Shown: one piece after another, positions 32,976 through 41,940 of the stretch
Layout of the letters: each line of letters begins with the position of its first letter
Numbering within the stretch: the stretch's first letter is position 1
Source: Sporosarcina jeotgali
GTDB taxonomy: Bacteria > Bacillota > Bacilli > Bacillales_A > Planococcaceae
Assembly (NCBI RefSeq): GCF_033304595.1
Contig: NZ_CP116341.1
Span: 2,521,001-2,585,000 of the forward strand
Length of the DNA: 64,000 bases
Direction of reading: 5' to 3'
Program-made: the position numbers and the translations under genes
The notes under the pieces: model-generated
Seen by the model: the letters and a program-made list of their open reading frames with translations, nothing else
Database searches by the model: none
What the model was told of the DNA's origin: nothing

Positions 32976-33895
32976 CAGGCTGCATCCGCAGCTGCCATAC
33001 GTTTTTCAGTTCGTGTGACCAGGTATATACTTGCTTCGTATAACCCAATCATTGGAATCAGAATTATGAGCTGACTGAAAAAGTCAGGAGGTGTAATGAG
33101 TGCCGAGATGACTCCAAGCACTACATATGACCACTTTCTCACCTTTTTCATAGAACCTGATGTAAGAACTCCAATCGCGGATAAAAATAACGCAACGACA
33201 GGTAATTCAAACAGTAAACCAATCGGCATGGTTGTCAGTAAAAGAAAGCGTGCATACTCTTGTGCGGAAACCATCACGTCAAAGTTCGCCTTACCAAGTT
33301 CCACTAAGAAATTATAGCTTAGCGGATTTACCACATAGTATCCAAAAGCCAACCCCGCTACAAACAAAATCAGGATCGCCGGCGAGTAAAGACTTAGGAA
33401 GCGGCTTTCCCTTTCATTTAGACCCGGTTTGACAAATTGCCACAAGAAATGACAGAGGAATGGAACCGATAGTCCAAATGCAAGCGCAGCTGAAATGGTC
33501 GTGTAAAACGAAATCACTTCCATTGGGCTCAGAACAATCAGCTTGTGTCCCCGTGTAATATAAGGGAACCAAACATTAATAGTGCTGAATGCAGCTATGA
33601 AAAACAGCAGGAAAACAACAATACTCTTGATTAGCTGTTTTCGTAATTCAGTTAAGTGTCCAACCAGATTGGAATCTTCACCTTCAACGTCCTCTTCGAC
33701 TGCTTCTTCTTTTTTTGACTTCTTTGGCGTGATATTCGTCGGATAACCGTTCTCATCCGTATAAGTTATTGGTGCTGGAGTCTTCAAGACTTCTTCATCG
33801 GCCGCATCAGACTTGGCTTCTAAAGATTTTTCAGCTTCAATTTTATTTGATTCATCCAATGGATTTATACTTTCACGATCACGATTAGGATCCAT
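32975..33895 (-). CDS. tatC: Twin-arginine translocase subunit TatC with long acidic N-terminus
   Basis: Core receptor of the Tat system for export of folded proteins. A six-helix TatC domain spans about 85-300: VGHLTELRKQLIKS at its start, FLCHFLWQFVKPGLNERE near 165-180 (the conserved periplasmic/cytosolic loop) and FELPVVALFLSAIGV near 230. Unlike typical 245-260-residue TatC, this 306-residue protein has about 80 extra N-terminal residues, highly charged and without helices in the membrane. tatA lies 8 nt upstream, so the two form a minimal TatAC system, common in Bacillales. Confidence 0.95.
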   Translation of the reverse strand: MDPNRDRESINPLDESNKIEAEKSLEAKSDAADEEVLKTPAPITYTDENGYPTNITPKKSKKEEAVEEDVEGEDSNLVGHLTELRKQLIKSIVVFLLFFIAAFSTINVWFPYITRGHKLIVLSPMEVISFYTTISAALAFGLSVPFLCHFLWQFVKPGLNERESRFLSLYSPAILILFVAGLAFGYYVVNPLSYNFLVELGKANFDVMVSAQEYARFLLLTTMPIGLLFELPVVALFLSAIGVLTSGSMKKVRKWSYVVLGVISALITPPDFFSQLIILIPMIGLYEASIYLVTRTEKRMAAADAA

Positions 33896-33903
33896 CTTCT
33901 CAC

Positions 33904-34101
33904 CTACTTCTCTGTATCAGAAGTTTTTTTAGCTTCAGCTTTTTCATCATCATCCATGATGTCTTTTGCAGATTTCTTAAATTCTGCGAGTGTCTTCCCG
34001 ACTGCTGAACCAACTTCAGGCAATTTACGAGGTCCGAATAAAATTAGTACAATCACAAGAATGATAATAAGCCCTGGTACTCCAATAGCTGCTAAGTTCA
34101 T
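33904..34101 (-). CDS. tatA: Twin-arginine translocase subunit TatA
   Basis: A 65-residue pore-forming Tat component. One N-terminal membrane helix ([15 protein letters not shown]) is followed by the [17 protein letters not shown] hinge and amphipathic helix, then a charged Lys/Glu/Asp tail. I start at 34101 (MNLAAIGV): AAAGGGG lies about 9 nt upstream, whereas the upstream in-frame extension has no ribosome site and adds a hydrophilic segment foreign to TatA. The gene is translated just ahead of tatC. Confidence 0.93.
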   Translation of the reverse strand: MNLAAIGVPGLIIILVIVLILFGPRKLPEVGSAVGKTLAEFKKSAKDIMDDDEKAEAKKTSDTEK

Positions 34102-34661
34102 TTCTTTTATCCCCTTTCTAATTTGAAAGACTACTGCCAAGTTGACAGTGCAATTGACTGTTTACAGCAAAACGACGTACAAGTGGCTGACCTTTGCTGC
34201 AAGTGGCTAACCACCTTTGTAAGAAATCAGTCCCGCTCCATGACAAAAGAGATAGTTGTTTCTTGAATACCCTATTTCATAGGAATGAGAACCCTGTATG
34301 AAAAAAATTTCCGAACACTTCTAACATTTGTCTGGAGTTTGTACTAACGGCGGTTGAATACCTTCACTCACCTTCAGTTATGCCCAATCCCGTTACAAAT
34401 AATCGAAGGCTGAAATTTTTTCACTATGAACTTAATCGTACAATTCACTGCTAGTCAGCAGTATCTTTGGCACGTTTTGTTAGCTGGTTGTGAAAACACA
34501 AACAAACACTGACAAATCCATGTCGAACATTGTCGATAAGACACCCTATTTTAGCAAAGCAAAATACAGCGGTCAATAACTATTTCGGATTTAGAAATAA
34601 TTATCGTAAAATATAATCCTTTTTTAAATGAATTATTTTGAACGGTTTTGGAATGTTTTGA
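34102..34661. other. Intergenic region before fruR
   Basis: About 560 nt without a gene I can support. It must hold the tatAC promoter. A 12-nt near-repeat CAAGTGGCT(G/A)ACC occurs twice near 34180-34212. Otherwise it is A/T-rich and I see no leader RNA, tRNA or mobile element. Confidence 0.5.
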
Positions 34662-34690
34662 TTGATATCAGAATACTCTAGGTATATGAT
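34662..34690 (+). promoter_or_regulatory. Promoter of the fruRKA operon
   Basis: TTGATA (34662-34667), 17 nt, TATGAT (34685-34690), ending about 32 nt before the fruR start codon. Confidence 0.6.
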
Positions 34691-34722
34691 GAAGGTAACG
34701 AGATTGGTTAGGAGTGAATCCG

Positions 34723-35472
34723 ATGTTAGAAACCGAGCGCCATCACCTAATTTTAAAGATGCTGCAGCAAAATCAAACTGTACGTTTACAAGATATAACC
34801 GCTGAAACCGGTTCTTCAGAATCCACAATCCGGCGCGATTTAATAGAATTGGAGCGTCAAAGGAAACTGAAGCGAATACATGGGGGGGCTTCAAAACTTC
34901 AAGGAAAGCTTCAAGAATCTACCATGTCAGAAAAAACATCTAAAAACCTTCAAACGAAACAACAAATCGGTCAAGCGGCCGCTGCACTTATTGAAGAAGG
35001 CGACACTGTCTTTTTAGACGCCGGGTCTACCGTGTTTGAAATGATTCCATTTCTTCCTCCATCGATTACTGCAGTGACCAATGGAATCTCACATACAGAT
35101 GCGCTGCTTGCACGGGGGTGCAAAACGATCCTTACGGGAGGAATTGCTAAACCTTCCACCAAAGCTTTAATTGGCAGAGGTGCTGTTCACAGTCTTCAAC
35201 ACTACCGCTTTGATAAGTGTTTTCTCGGTGTGAATGGGATTCATCCGGATTATGGGTTTACCACCCCTGATGAAGAAGAAGCTCACATCAAAGAACTCGC
35301 AATCGAATTAGCAAGAGAAGCTTATATTCTGGCAGACCATTCCAAGTTTCAAGAAGTGGCATTCGCAAAATTCGCGGACCTGTCCCAAGCACTTGTCGTG
35401 ACTACGAAGGAAAGTTCCGAATCTTTACAAGCATTCCCGACTAATACGAAATTGAAGGTGATGAACGCATGA
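34723..35472 (+). CDS. fruR: DeoR-family fructose operon repressor
   Basis: A 249-residue repressor of the fructose operon. The N-terminal DeoR winged helix (about 4-58) includes RHHLILKMLQQNQTVRLQDI and SSESTIRRDLIELERQRKL. The C-terminal sugar-phosphate sensor domain shows DTVFLDAGSTVFEM near 95, TGGIAKPSTKALIG near 140 and the usual AKFADLSQALVVTT end. Fructose-1-phosphate is the expected inducer. I use the ATG at 34723 (AGGAG 8 nt upstream); the GTG at 34714 overlaps this site. Its stop overlaps the fruK start by 4 nt. Confidence 0.93.
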   Translation: MLETERHHLILKMLQQNQTVRLQDITAETGSSESTIRRDLIELERQRKLKRIHGGASKLQGKLQESTMSEKTSKNLQTKQQIGQAAAALIEEGDTVFLDAGSTVFEMIPFLPPSITAVTNGISHTDALLARGCKTILTGGIAKPSTKALIGRGAVHSLQHYRFDKCFLGVNGIHPDYGFTTPDEEEAHIKELAIELAREAYILADHSKFQEVAFAKFADLSQALVVTTKESSESLQAFPTNTKLKVMNA

Positions 35473-36398
35473 TCTATACAGTGACATTGAATCCTTCTTT
35501 GGATTATCTACTGACTCTCGATTCCTTATCTCTCGGTGCGTTAAATCGTTCAACATCAGATCACTTTTTAGCTGGAGGCAAAGGAATTAATGTCTCTCAA
35601 GTATTAACGGAATTAGGTGTGCCGAGCAGCGCATTTGGTTTTACGGGAGGTTTTACCGGCCAGGAAGTTGAACGCCTTCTGCAGAAGAACGGTATTTCTA
35701 CGAGTTTCATATCCGTTGAAGGTGAAACTCGGGTGAATGTAAAATTACGTGCCGCCGAAGAGACAGAAGTGAATGCAGCCGGCCCTATTATCGATGCACT
35801 TCGGTTTGAAAAATTGAAAGCACAAGTGAAAAACTTAGGAATACATGATGTCCTCGTTCTGTCAGGAAGTATTCCTGCTTCACTCCCTGAAGATACCTAT
35901 GAACAATTTGCACGATTATGCAGCAAGTCAGGTATCCGTTTTGTTGTTGACGCTGAAGGTCCTTCTTTATTGAAAACATTGCCTTTCCGTCCGTTTCTTA
36001 TAAAGCCGAATCATCATGAGCTGGCTGAGATGGTGGGTGCTGATATCCATTCGCTTCAAGATGCAGTGAAGCATGCGAAAACGCTAGTCCGTCTTGGTGC
36101 CGAACAAGTAATTGTATCGCTGGCCGGTGCGGGAGCCGTGTATGTAAGTGATTCCCTTTCACTCATTGCCAATGCACCTGAAGGCAGTGTTCAGGGATCT
36201 GTCGGGGCGGGAGATTCGATGGTTGCAGGATTCCTCGCAGCACTTGAACAGAACGCATCCATCGAACAGGCATTTCAAATGAGTATTGCTTCCGGAAGTG
36301 CCACGGCGTTTTCTGATCGATTGTGTACAAAACAGCAAGTTGAATCTTTGCTGCCTCAAGTCATAGTTACATCATTAGAAGGAGGGAACGAACAATGA
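35469..36398 (+). CDS. fruK: 1-Phosphofructokinase
   Basis: Phosphorylates fructose-1-phosphate to fructose-1,6-bisphosphate. A PfkB-family kinase of 309 residues, with MIYTVTLNPSLDYLLTLD at the N-terminus, the substrate loop AGGKGINVSQVLTELG near 36-52, and the ATP/anion-hole motif GSVGAGDSMVAGFLAAL near 245-260 containing the catalytic Asp. It overlaps fruR and fruA by 4 nt each, so the three are translationally coupled, the standard fruRKA arrangement. Confidence 0.96.
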   Translation: MIYTVTLNPSLDYLLTLDSLSLGALNRSTSDHFLAGGKGINVSQVLTELGVPSSAFGFTGGFTGQEVERLLQKNGISTSFISVEGETRVNVKLRAAEETEVNAAGPIIDALRFEKLKAQVKNLGIHDVLVLSGSIPASLPEDTYEQFARLCSKSGIRFVVDAEGPSLLKTLPFRPFLIKPNHHELAEMVGADIHSLQDAVKHAKTLVRLGAEQVIVSLAGAGAVYVSDSLSLIANAPEGSVQGSVGAGDSMVAGFLAALEQNASIEQAFQMSIASGSATAFSDRLCTKQQVESLLPQVIVTSLEGGNEQ

Positions 36399-38290
36399 GA
36401 ATTACCGAATTGTTGACGGCTGAAACGATTTTACTGGGGCTTAAAGGTACTGACAAACCAACCGTTATCGATGAACTTGTTGATGTGCTCGATGCAGCTG
36501 GTAAACTGAATGACCGCTCTGCTTTCAAAGAGGCCATTTTAAACCGAGAGTCACAAAGCACAACGGGTATTGGAGACGGGGTCGCAATCCCCCATGCTAA
36601 AACGAGTGCAGTTAAAGTGCCTGCCATTGCATTCGGGCGGTCTGAAGTCGGTGCTGAGTATGATTCGCTCGATGGACAGCCAGCTCATTTGTTCTTTATG
36701 ATTGCAGCTGAAGATGGTGCAAACCGAATGCACTTGAAAGCGCTCGCACGATTATCGACCGTTCTTATGAATGAAGACGTGCGTAAACAGCTGCTATCGG
36801 CTTCATCGAAAGAAGAGATTTTGTCTCTGATTGACGCGCATGATCAGCCGGATGAAGAACCCGTCAATTCAACGCCGCCGCCATCAGCTGATTCGTCTAA
36901 GCCATATGTAATTGCTGTAACTGCTTGTCCTACGGGGATTGCTCATACGTATATGTCCGCAGATTCGCTGAAAAACAAAGCCGCGGAACTTGGAATCCCA
37001 TTCAAAGTTGAAACGAATGGTTCCGGCGGCGCGCAGAACGTGTTGACTGCTGAGGATATAGAACGGGCAACAGCTGTTATTGTCGCTGCAGATACGAATG
37101 TCTCAATGGGGCGTTTTGCCGGGAAGCATGTAATCGAAGTTCCTGTAGCAGAAGGGATCCGGAAGCCTAAGGAATTGCTTGACCGCGCGGTGAAACAAGA
37201 CGCACCTGTGTATAAAAGCAGTTCAGGCACCAATTCAGAAGCTGGCGATGAATCAGCGACGTCCAAAGGAATTGGATCTACAATTTACAAACATTTGATG
37301 AGCGGCGTGTCGAACATGCTTCCTTTTGTCATCGGCGGCGGGATACTCATCGCCATCGGATTCTTGTTCGGACCAAACTCATTCAAACCAGATGACCCGT
37401 CCTATAATGCATTTGCTGCTGTATTGAATACGATTGGCGGCGGAAATGCGTTCGCGCTAATGGTTCCTGTACTTGCAGGATTCATCGCTCTCAGTATTGC
37501 AGATCGGCCCGGATTTGCACCTGGTATGGTCGGCGGATTAATGGCAGCATCAAGTGGCGCTGGATTCCTCGGCGGGATCATCGCCGGATTCCTTGGCGGC
37601 TATTTAGTCGTCGGATTGAAGAAGTGGCTCTCTGCACTTCCTCCTTCACTGGATGGCATTAAAACAATTTTGCTCTATCCATTACTCGGTATTGCCGGAA
37701 CCGGACTTATCATGCACTATGTCGTGAACACGCCATTCAGCGCTCTTAATACCGCTATCTCCGCTTGGTTAACAGGTCTCGGTACTGGAAATGCAGTTAT
37801 GCTGGGGGTTGTCCTTGGGTTGATGATGGCGATTGATATGGGCGGTCCTATCAACAAAGCTGCTTATTTGTTCGGTACGGGATTACTCGCTAGCGGAGTG
37901 TACGAACCAATGGCAGCCATCATGGCAGCTGGAATGGTTCCGCCTTTCGCGATTGCAATCGCAACAACAGTATTCAGAAACCGATTCTCCCTTCAACAAC
38001 GGGAAGCTGGTAAAGTGAACTACATTATGGGGGCATCGTTTATCACTGAAGGCGCGATTCCATTTGCCGCAGCAGATCCGCTTCGCGTCATCCCATCAGT
38101 TATGGTAGGCGCAGGAATTGCAGGCGGATTATCAATGGCCTTCCATATCGGTTTACAAGCCCCTCATGGCGGGATCTTCGTCTTCCCTCTCGTTGACGGA
38201 AGTTGGATGCTCTATTTACTTGCCGTAGTAATTGGCTCGATTGTATCCGCGATTCTACTCGGAATTTTGAAGAAACCCGTAACGTCTTAA
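36395..38290 (+). CDS. fruA: PTS fructose transporter subunit EIIABC
   Basis: A fused fructose permease of 631 residues. EIIA (about 1-145) carries the phospho-histidine in AIPHAKTSAVKVPAIAFGRS near 66. EIIB (about 165-265) has the phospho-cysteine in TACPTGIAHTYMSA near 178. EIIC (about 290-625) has eight or more membrane helices with GGGILIAIGFLFGP and IDMGGPINKAAYLFGTGLLA. It imports fructose as fructose-1-phosphate, the substrate of FruK. It ends the operon before a strong terminator. Confidence 0.96.
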   Translation: MRITELLTAETILLGLKGTDKPTVIDELVDVLDAAGKLNDRSAFKEAILNRESQSTTGIGDGVAIPHAKTSAVKVPAIAFGRSEVGAEYDSLDGQPAHLFFMIAAEDGANRMHLKALARLSTVLMNEDVRKQLLSASSKEEILSLIDAHDQPDEEPVNSTPPPSADSSKPYVIAVTACPTGIAHTYMSADSLKNKAAELGIPFKVETNGSGGAQNVLTAEDIERATAVIVAADTNVSMGRFAGKHVIEVPVAEGIRKPKELLDRAVKQDAPVYKSSSGTNSEAGDESATSKGIGSTIYKHLMSGVSNMLPFVIGGGILIAIGFLFGPNSFKPDDPSYNAFAAVLNTIGGGNAFALMVPVLAGFIALSIADRPGFAPGMVGGLMAASSGAGFLGGIIAGFLGGYLVVGLKKWLSALPPSLDGIKTILLYPLLGIAGTGLIMHYVVNTPFSALNTAISAWLTGLGTGNAVMLGVVLGLMMAIDMGGPINKAAYLFGTGLLASGVYEPMAAIMAAGMVPPFAIAIATTVFRNRFSLQQREAGKVNYIMGASFITEGAIPFAAADPLRVIPSVMVGAGIAGGLSMAFHIGLQAPHGGIFVFPLVDGSWMLYLLAVVIGSIVSAILLGILKKPVTS

Positions 38291-38292
38291 CT

Positions 38293-38331
38293 AAAAAAGG
38301 CCGACTTCGTCTTATGCGAAGTCGGCTTTTT
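38293..38331. terminator. Terminator of fruRKA
   Basis: AAAAGGCCGACTTCG pairs with CGAAGTCGGCTTTT around a 7-nt loop. It also serves the convergent SDR gene. Confidence 0.92.
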
Positions 38332-38335
38332 CTAG

Positions 38336-39037
38336 TTAAACAGGTCGTATAGTGATTTCATTGACGTTGACATAATCAGGCTGAGTGACGGCGTAAACAA
38401 CCGCTTTTGCGATATCCGCGGTTTGAAGTTTCTTGCGATCGCCCCAGTCGTACTGTTCACCTAATCGAGTGTCGACCATTCCCGGTGAGATGTTGGTGAC
38501 ACGGACACCTGTTTTAGCCAGTTCTTTTTCAAGTCCCATAGAGATTGCGCGGACAGCAAATTTAGTTGCGCTGTAGACTGTGCTTGTTTTCGTCACTTCT
38601 GTTGCAGAAACCGAAGCGATATTAATAAGATGGCCAGCACCTTTTTCCAGCATAGATGGCAGGACGGCGTTGATGCCGAACAAAACGCCTTTAATGTTGA
38701 CGTCAATCATTTGCTCCCACTCTTCCGTTTTACCGGAACGCACTTCCGCAGTGAGCACTTGCCCTGCATTGTTGACGTAAATATCGACGCCGCCAAAAGC
38801 ATCTTTAGCTTTAGCCGCGAGTGCTTCGACATCTGATTGACTGGATACGTCTGTCTTCACAACGAGTACGGAGCCACCGTCGTCTGTAAGCTGCTTTGCT
38901 AATTCTTGTAACTTTTCTTCGTTGCGTGCGGCAAGAACAACGTTTGCTCCCTGTTCCGCAAGTTCTTTCGCAATCCCCGAGCCAATCCCGCTGCTTGCAC
39001 CTGTAACAATTGCCGTTTTCCCTATCAATTGTTTCAT
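38336..39037 (-). CDS. Short-chain dehydrogenase/reductase
   Basis: A 233-residue classical SDR oxidoreductase. The NAD(P)-binding [17 protein letters not shown] lies near 13-29, NNAG near 90, the catalytic serine in NIASVSA near 138 and YSATKFAV near 151-158. [10 protein letters not shown] suggests NADPH preference (basic residue after strand 2). The closest functional group is the YdfG/serine-dehydrogenase-like broad-specificity SDRs, but the substrate cannot be read. Monocistronic between two terminators. Confidence 0.88.
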   Translation of the reverse strand: MKQLIGKTAIVTGASSGIGSGIAKELAEQGANVVLAARNEEKLQELAKQLTDDGGSVLVVKTDVSSQSDVEALAAKAKDAFGGVDIYVNNAGQVLTAEVRSGKTEEWEQMIDVNIKGVLFGINAVLPSMLEKGAGHLINIASVSATEVTKTSTVYSATKFAVRAISMGLEKELAKTGVRVTNISPGMVDTRLGEQYDWGDRKKLQTADIAKAVVYAVTQPDYVNVNEITIRPV

Positions 39038-39123
39038 CCAAAATCCCTCCTACTAGTCTTTGAAGTGAGTGTATCATACCCTGCAGCCACGAGCATGGTT
39101 GGCGATTTTTATTGTTGTTCAGC

Positions 39124-39161
39124 AAAAAAAGAACCGTTTCCAATTGGAGACGGTTCTTTTT
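39124..39161. terminator. Terminator between permease and SDR genes
   Basis: AAAGAACCGTTTCC pairs with GGAGACGGTTCTTT around AATT, with A and T runs. It lies 3 nt after the permease stop on the minus strand. Confidence 0.88.
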
Positions 39162-39164
39162 GCT

Positions 39165-40229
39165 TCACAGTATATAATTCCCCGCAATCCCTGCAACAAC
39201 GCCTAGTACAACGACAGATACACTGACGAAGACAAGTACGCGTTTTGGAAATGACTTTGAAACGAGCACTAATGATGGCAAGCTGACTGCTGGTAATGTT
39301 AGCAATAACGCAGCTGCCGGGCCACCGCCCATTCCGTACGCCATGAATGTCTGGATTATTGGGATTTCAGCCGCTGTTGGAATGACAAACAACATGCCGC
39401 CAATCGCAATAAGTACTAGTAACAGAATTGAACTTCCTGTCGCTTCCCCCAATTGAGGGAACAACCACCCTTTCACTGCACCCATCAACAAAACGGATAG
39501 GAAGTACGCCGGTAATATGAACAATGTCATTTTCCCTAGACTTTTCAGCCAACGTAGAAGGAACGAACCTTGCTCTTCTTGAGCAGCTTGCTGCAATAAC
39601 TTTTCCGTATCCATCGGTTTAACCGCTGGTGCGAATCGGTTTGCTAAATAGCTCACGCCAAACGTCAAAATAATTCCGAACACTAGCCGAAGTGCAGTAA
39701 ACTTCCAAGACAATACGAATGTCATGAACACGAGCGCCGCTGGATTTAACGTTGGATTTCCAATCCAGAATGCAAGCGCTGCACCAACAGATACGTTCTT
39801 TTTACGGAGTCCTACTGCTACAGGCGCCGCGCAACATGTACACATCATGCCTGGCACTGCAGCAAGGCCGCCCGCAGCTGTGCTTGCAAAAGAAGTTTTA
39901 CCAAGGACACGAATGAGCCAATTTGCCGGCAGAAGCACTTGCAATAATGAGCCTAATAGAATTCCGAGTACGGCAGCTTTCCAGACGGAACCGAAATATG
40001 TCACTGCATACTCCCACGCTCCTGCAAAAGAAGCCGATTCCGCTTTGTCTGGATCCGTCCCCAAGATTGAATCTCCAATAGAATGTGTAGAAATTGCGGT
40101 CATGCTTTTATCCACATACGGCATCCATTTGACGTATGTCAGACCAATGACGGCAATTGCTAAAAAGATAATGATATATAGAAGAACTCGTTTAGACTGA
40201 GCCGGGTGATGCATTTCCTGCTGATTCAC
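39165..40229 (-). CDS. DUF318 (ArsP-like) permease
   Basis: A 354-residue membrane permease of the DUF318 / ArsP-like family, with eight or so helices. The family cysteine motif GMMCTCCAAPVAVGLRKK lies near 125-142, followed by FWIGNPTLNPAALVFM, and repeated in the second half as AYGMGGGPAAALLLTLPAV. Relatives export trivalent organoarsenicals or other soft-metal compounds; some have unknown roles. I start at the GTG (40229), preceded by GGAGG at 7 nt; a TTG at 40253 is not supported by a ribosome site. No arsR-like regulator is adjacent. Confidence 0.82.
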   Translation of the reverse strand: MNQQEMHHPAQSKRVLLYIIIFLAIAVIGLTYVKWMPYVDKSMTAISTHSIGDSILGTDPDKAESASFAGAWEYAVTYFGSVWKAAVLGILLGSLLQVLLPANWLIRVLGKTSFASTAAGGLAAVPGMMCTCCAAPVAVGLRKKNVSVGAALAFWIGNPTLNPAALVFMTFVLSWKFTALRLVFGIILTFGVSYLANRFAPAVKPMDTEKLLQQAAQEEQGSFLLRWLKSLGKMTLFILPAYFLSVLLMGAVKGWLFPQLGEATGSSILLLVLIAIGGMLFVIPTAAEIPIIQTFMAYGMGGGPAAALLLTLPAVSLPSLVLVSKSFPKRVLVFVSVSVVVLGVVAGIAGNYIL

Positions 40230-40348
40230 GATATAACCTCCATCTAAAAGCAAATGAACAACTGAATAATTATATCACTAATCGCGGTCCCATGTTTTTT
40301 AAATTATTAATCGAAAACTCTAACATTATTGTTACCAATAAAAATATC

Positions 40349-40377
40349 TTGTACAACTAAATTTCTTCTGGTAGGAT
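40349..40377 (+). promoter_or_regulatory. Promoter of the PyrR-controlled MFS transcript
   Basis: TTGTAC (40349-40354), 17 nt, TAGGAT (40372-40377), placing the transcript start about 20 nt before the PyrR-binding loop. Confidence 0.55.
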
Positions 40378-40399
40378 AAAAACAATTAAATTGTTCCTT

Positions 40400-40516
40400 T
40401 AACACGGTCCAGAGAGGCCGGAAAGGGTACCGGATTGTAAGACTGGCTCTGCCGTGTCTTACGTGATTTGTCGTACTTTGCCCTGACTGTCCTCTTAGAC
40501 GGTAAGGGCATTTTTT
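40400..40516 (+). promoter_or_regulatory. PyrR-binding pyrimidine attenuator
   Basis: The stretch CACGGTCCAGAGAGGCCGG (40403-40421), continuing GAAAGGGTACCGG, matches the PyrR anti-antiterminator consensus (GUCCAGAGAGGCU...) of pyr attenuators. A second hairpin, GTAAGAC...GTCTTAC (40437-40462), follows. A terminator with GCCCT.ACTGTC/GACGGT.AGGGC (40480-40509) and six T residues ends the region. The order of anti-antiterminator, antiterminator, terminator is that of B. subtilis pyrR/pyrP. UMP-bound PyrR should switch off the MFS transporter downstream. Confidence 0.85.
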
Positions 40517-40651
40517 GTGCATATTTTGATACTGCACACTCTTTTAATAAGCGTTCTGTGAGACGCAAAAAGAGGATGGCAATCGCTGTGAATAACGGTT
40601 CCATTCTTCTTACGTTGAGCAACACCCTACAAAAGGAAGGCGGAACTTACG

Positions 40652-41884
40652 ATGAATTATCAAAAGAAAACGGTGGTGGCTTCAGTCGCCGGTCTTACCC
40701 TGGAAGGCATGGACATTATGTTCATTTCCTTTGCAATGACGATGATCATTGCGGACTTCGGAATCGATTTTGCAACAGGCGGGCTGATTTCATCTGTTAC
40801 AAATATCGGTATGCTCGTCGGTGGCGTGCTCTTCGGAATTTTAGCAGATAAATTCGGACGTGTTAAAGTGTTCACATATAGTATTCTACTGTTCGCACTT
40901 GGAACAGCCCTCACTGGACTTGCAACGAACATTGAACAAATATATATCTACCGCTTCATCGCCGGACTAGGAGCTGGCGGAGAATATGGAATCGGAATGG
41001 CGCTCGTGGCGGAAGCATGGCCGAAAAACAAACAAGGCCGCGCCTCTTCATACGTCAGTGTCGGCGCTCAATACGGAGTCATCTTAGCTGCATTGCTAAG
41101 CGCACTTATTTTACCGGCGTTCGGTTGGAGAGCATTGTTCTTCGTTGGAATCATCCCAGTCATCTTTGCATTCATCGTACGTCGTAATTTAGACGAATCC
41201 CCTGAATGGCTTGAGTCCCAGAAAGTGAAAAAAGCCGAGCAGAAAAAAGAGAATGCCGGGAAACTTCGGTTGCTCGTTGCTTCCCCTCGGATTGCTTTCA
41301 CAACCATTACACTCGCCGTGATGGCGACTGTCCAAATCGCAGGGTACAACGGATTAATGATCTGGCTGCCATCGATGCTGCAGCAATCGCAAGGGCTTTC
41401 TGTTTCTAGCTCCGCTCTATGGACCATCAGTACTGCAGTCGGGATGATTGCCGGGATGCTCGTCTTCGGACAAATCATGGACAGACTCGGTGCGAAAAAA
41501 GCGTATGGTCTTTTCTTAATCGCATCAGCCATTGCCGTGTTCTTATACAGCTATGCAACAGGCAGTGCCGGAGTCTTAATCGGCGGGGCGATCGTCGGGT
41601 TCTTCTCTAACGGGATGTTCGCAGGATACGGAGCTTTGATCAGCAGTTTCTATCCGGTAGAAATCCGCAGTACTGCGACGAATACAATCTTCAACTTCGG
41701 ACGGGCTGTCGGCGGATTCTCACCCATACTCGTCGGGTACATCTTGCAGCACTATGATATGACTGCCGCGATGATCTATCTCGCAATCCTGTTCTGCGTG
41801 TCGTTCGTCTTCATGTTGACACTGTCACATACACAGAAAGAAAAACCATCGAGTGTCAGCACACCAGCTGTCGACTTGAATTAA
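40652..41884 (+). CDS. MFS transporter (AAHS-like) under pyrimidine control
   Basis: A 410-residue 12-helix major-facilitator importer. The loop 2-3 motif is GILADKFGRVKVF near 69-81. RFIAGLGAGGEYGIGMALVAE near 105-125 and the mid-protein LDESPEWLES resemble the aromatic-acid:H+ symporter/sugar-porter branch. The PyrR attenuator upstream is unusual for this family and suggests the substrate is a pyrimidine or precursor such as orotate, dihydroorotate or uracil (inference). AAGGAAGGCGG precedes the ATG. It is monocistronic and ends in a strong terminator. Confidence 0.85.
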   Translation: MNYQKKTVVASVAGLTLEGMDIMFISFAMTMIIADFGIDFATGGLISSVTNIGMLVGGVLFGILADKFGRVKVFTYSILLFALGTALTGLATNIEQIYIYRFIAGLGAGGEYGIGMALVAEAWPKNKQGRASSYVSVGAQYGVILAALLSALILPAFGWRALFFVGIIPVIFAFIVRRNLDESPEWLESQKVKKAEQKKENAGKLRLLVASPRIAFTTITLAVMATVQIAGYNGLMIWLPSMLQQSQGLSVSSSALWTISTAVGMIAGMLVFGQIMDRLGAKKAYGLFLIASAIAVFLYSYATGSAGVLIGGAIVGFFSNGMFAGYGALISSFYPVEIRSTATNTIFNFGRAVGGFSPILVGYILQHYDMTAAMIYLAILFCVSFVFMLTLSHTQKEKPSSVSTPAVDLN

Positions 41885-41889
41885 TCCAA

Positions 41890-41930
41890 AAGAAAGCCGT
41901 CCCTCAACACTGGGGACGGCTTTCTTCTAT
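41890..41930. terminator. Terminator between MFS gene and spe operon
   Basis: GAAAGCCGTCCC (41892-41903) pairs with GGGGACGGCTTTC (41912-41924) and serves both convergent units. Confidence 0.9.
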
Positions 41931-41940
41931 TATATAGTGG

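Noticed and set aside
40468..40851. A 127-codon plus-strand frame before the MFS gene
   Set aside because: It starts within the attenuator and overlaps the MFS start in another frame; the MFS start has the ribosome site.
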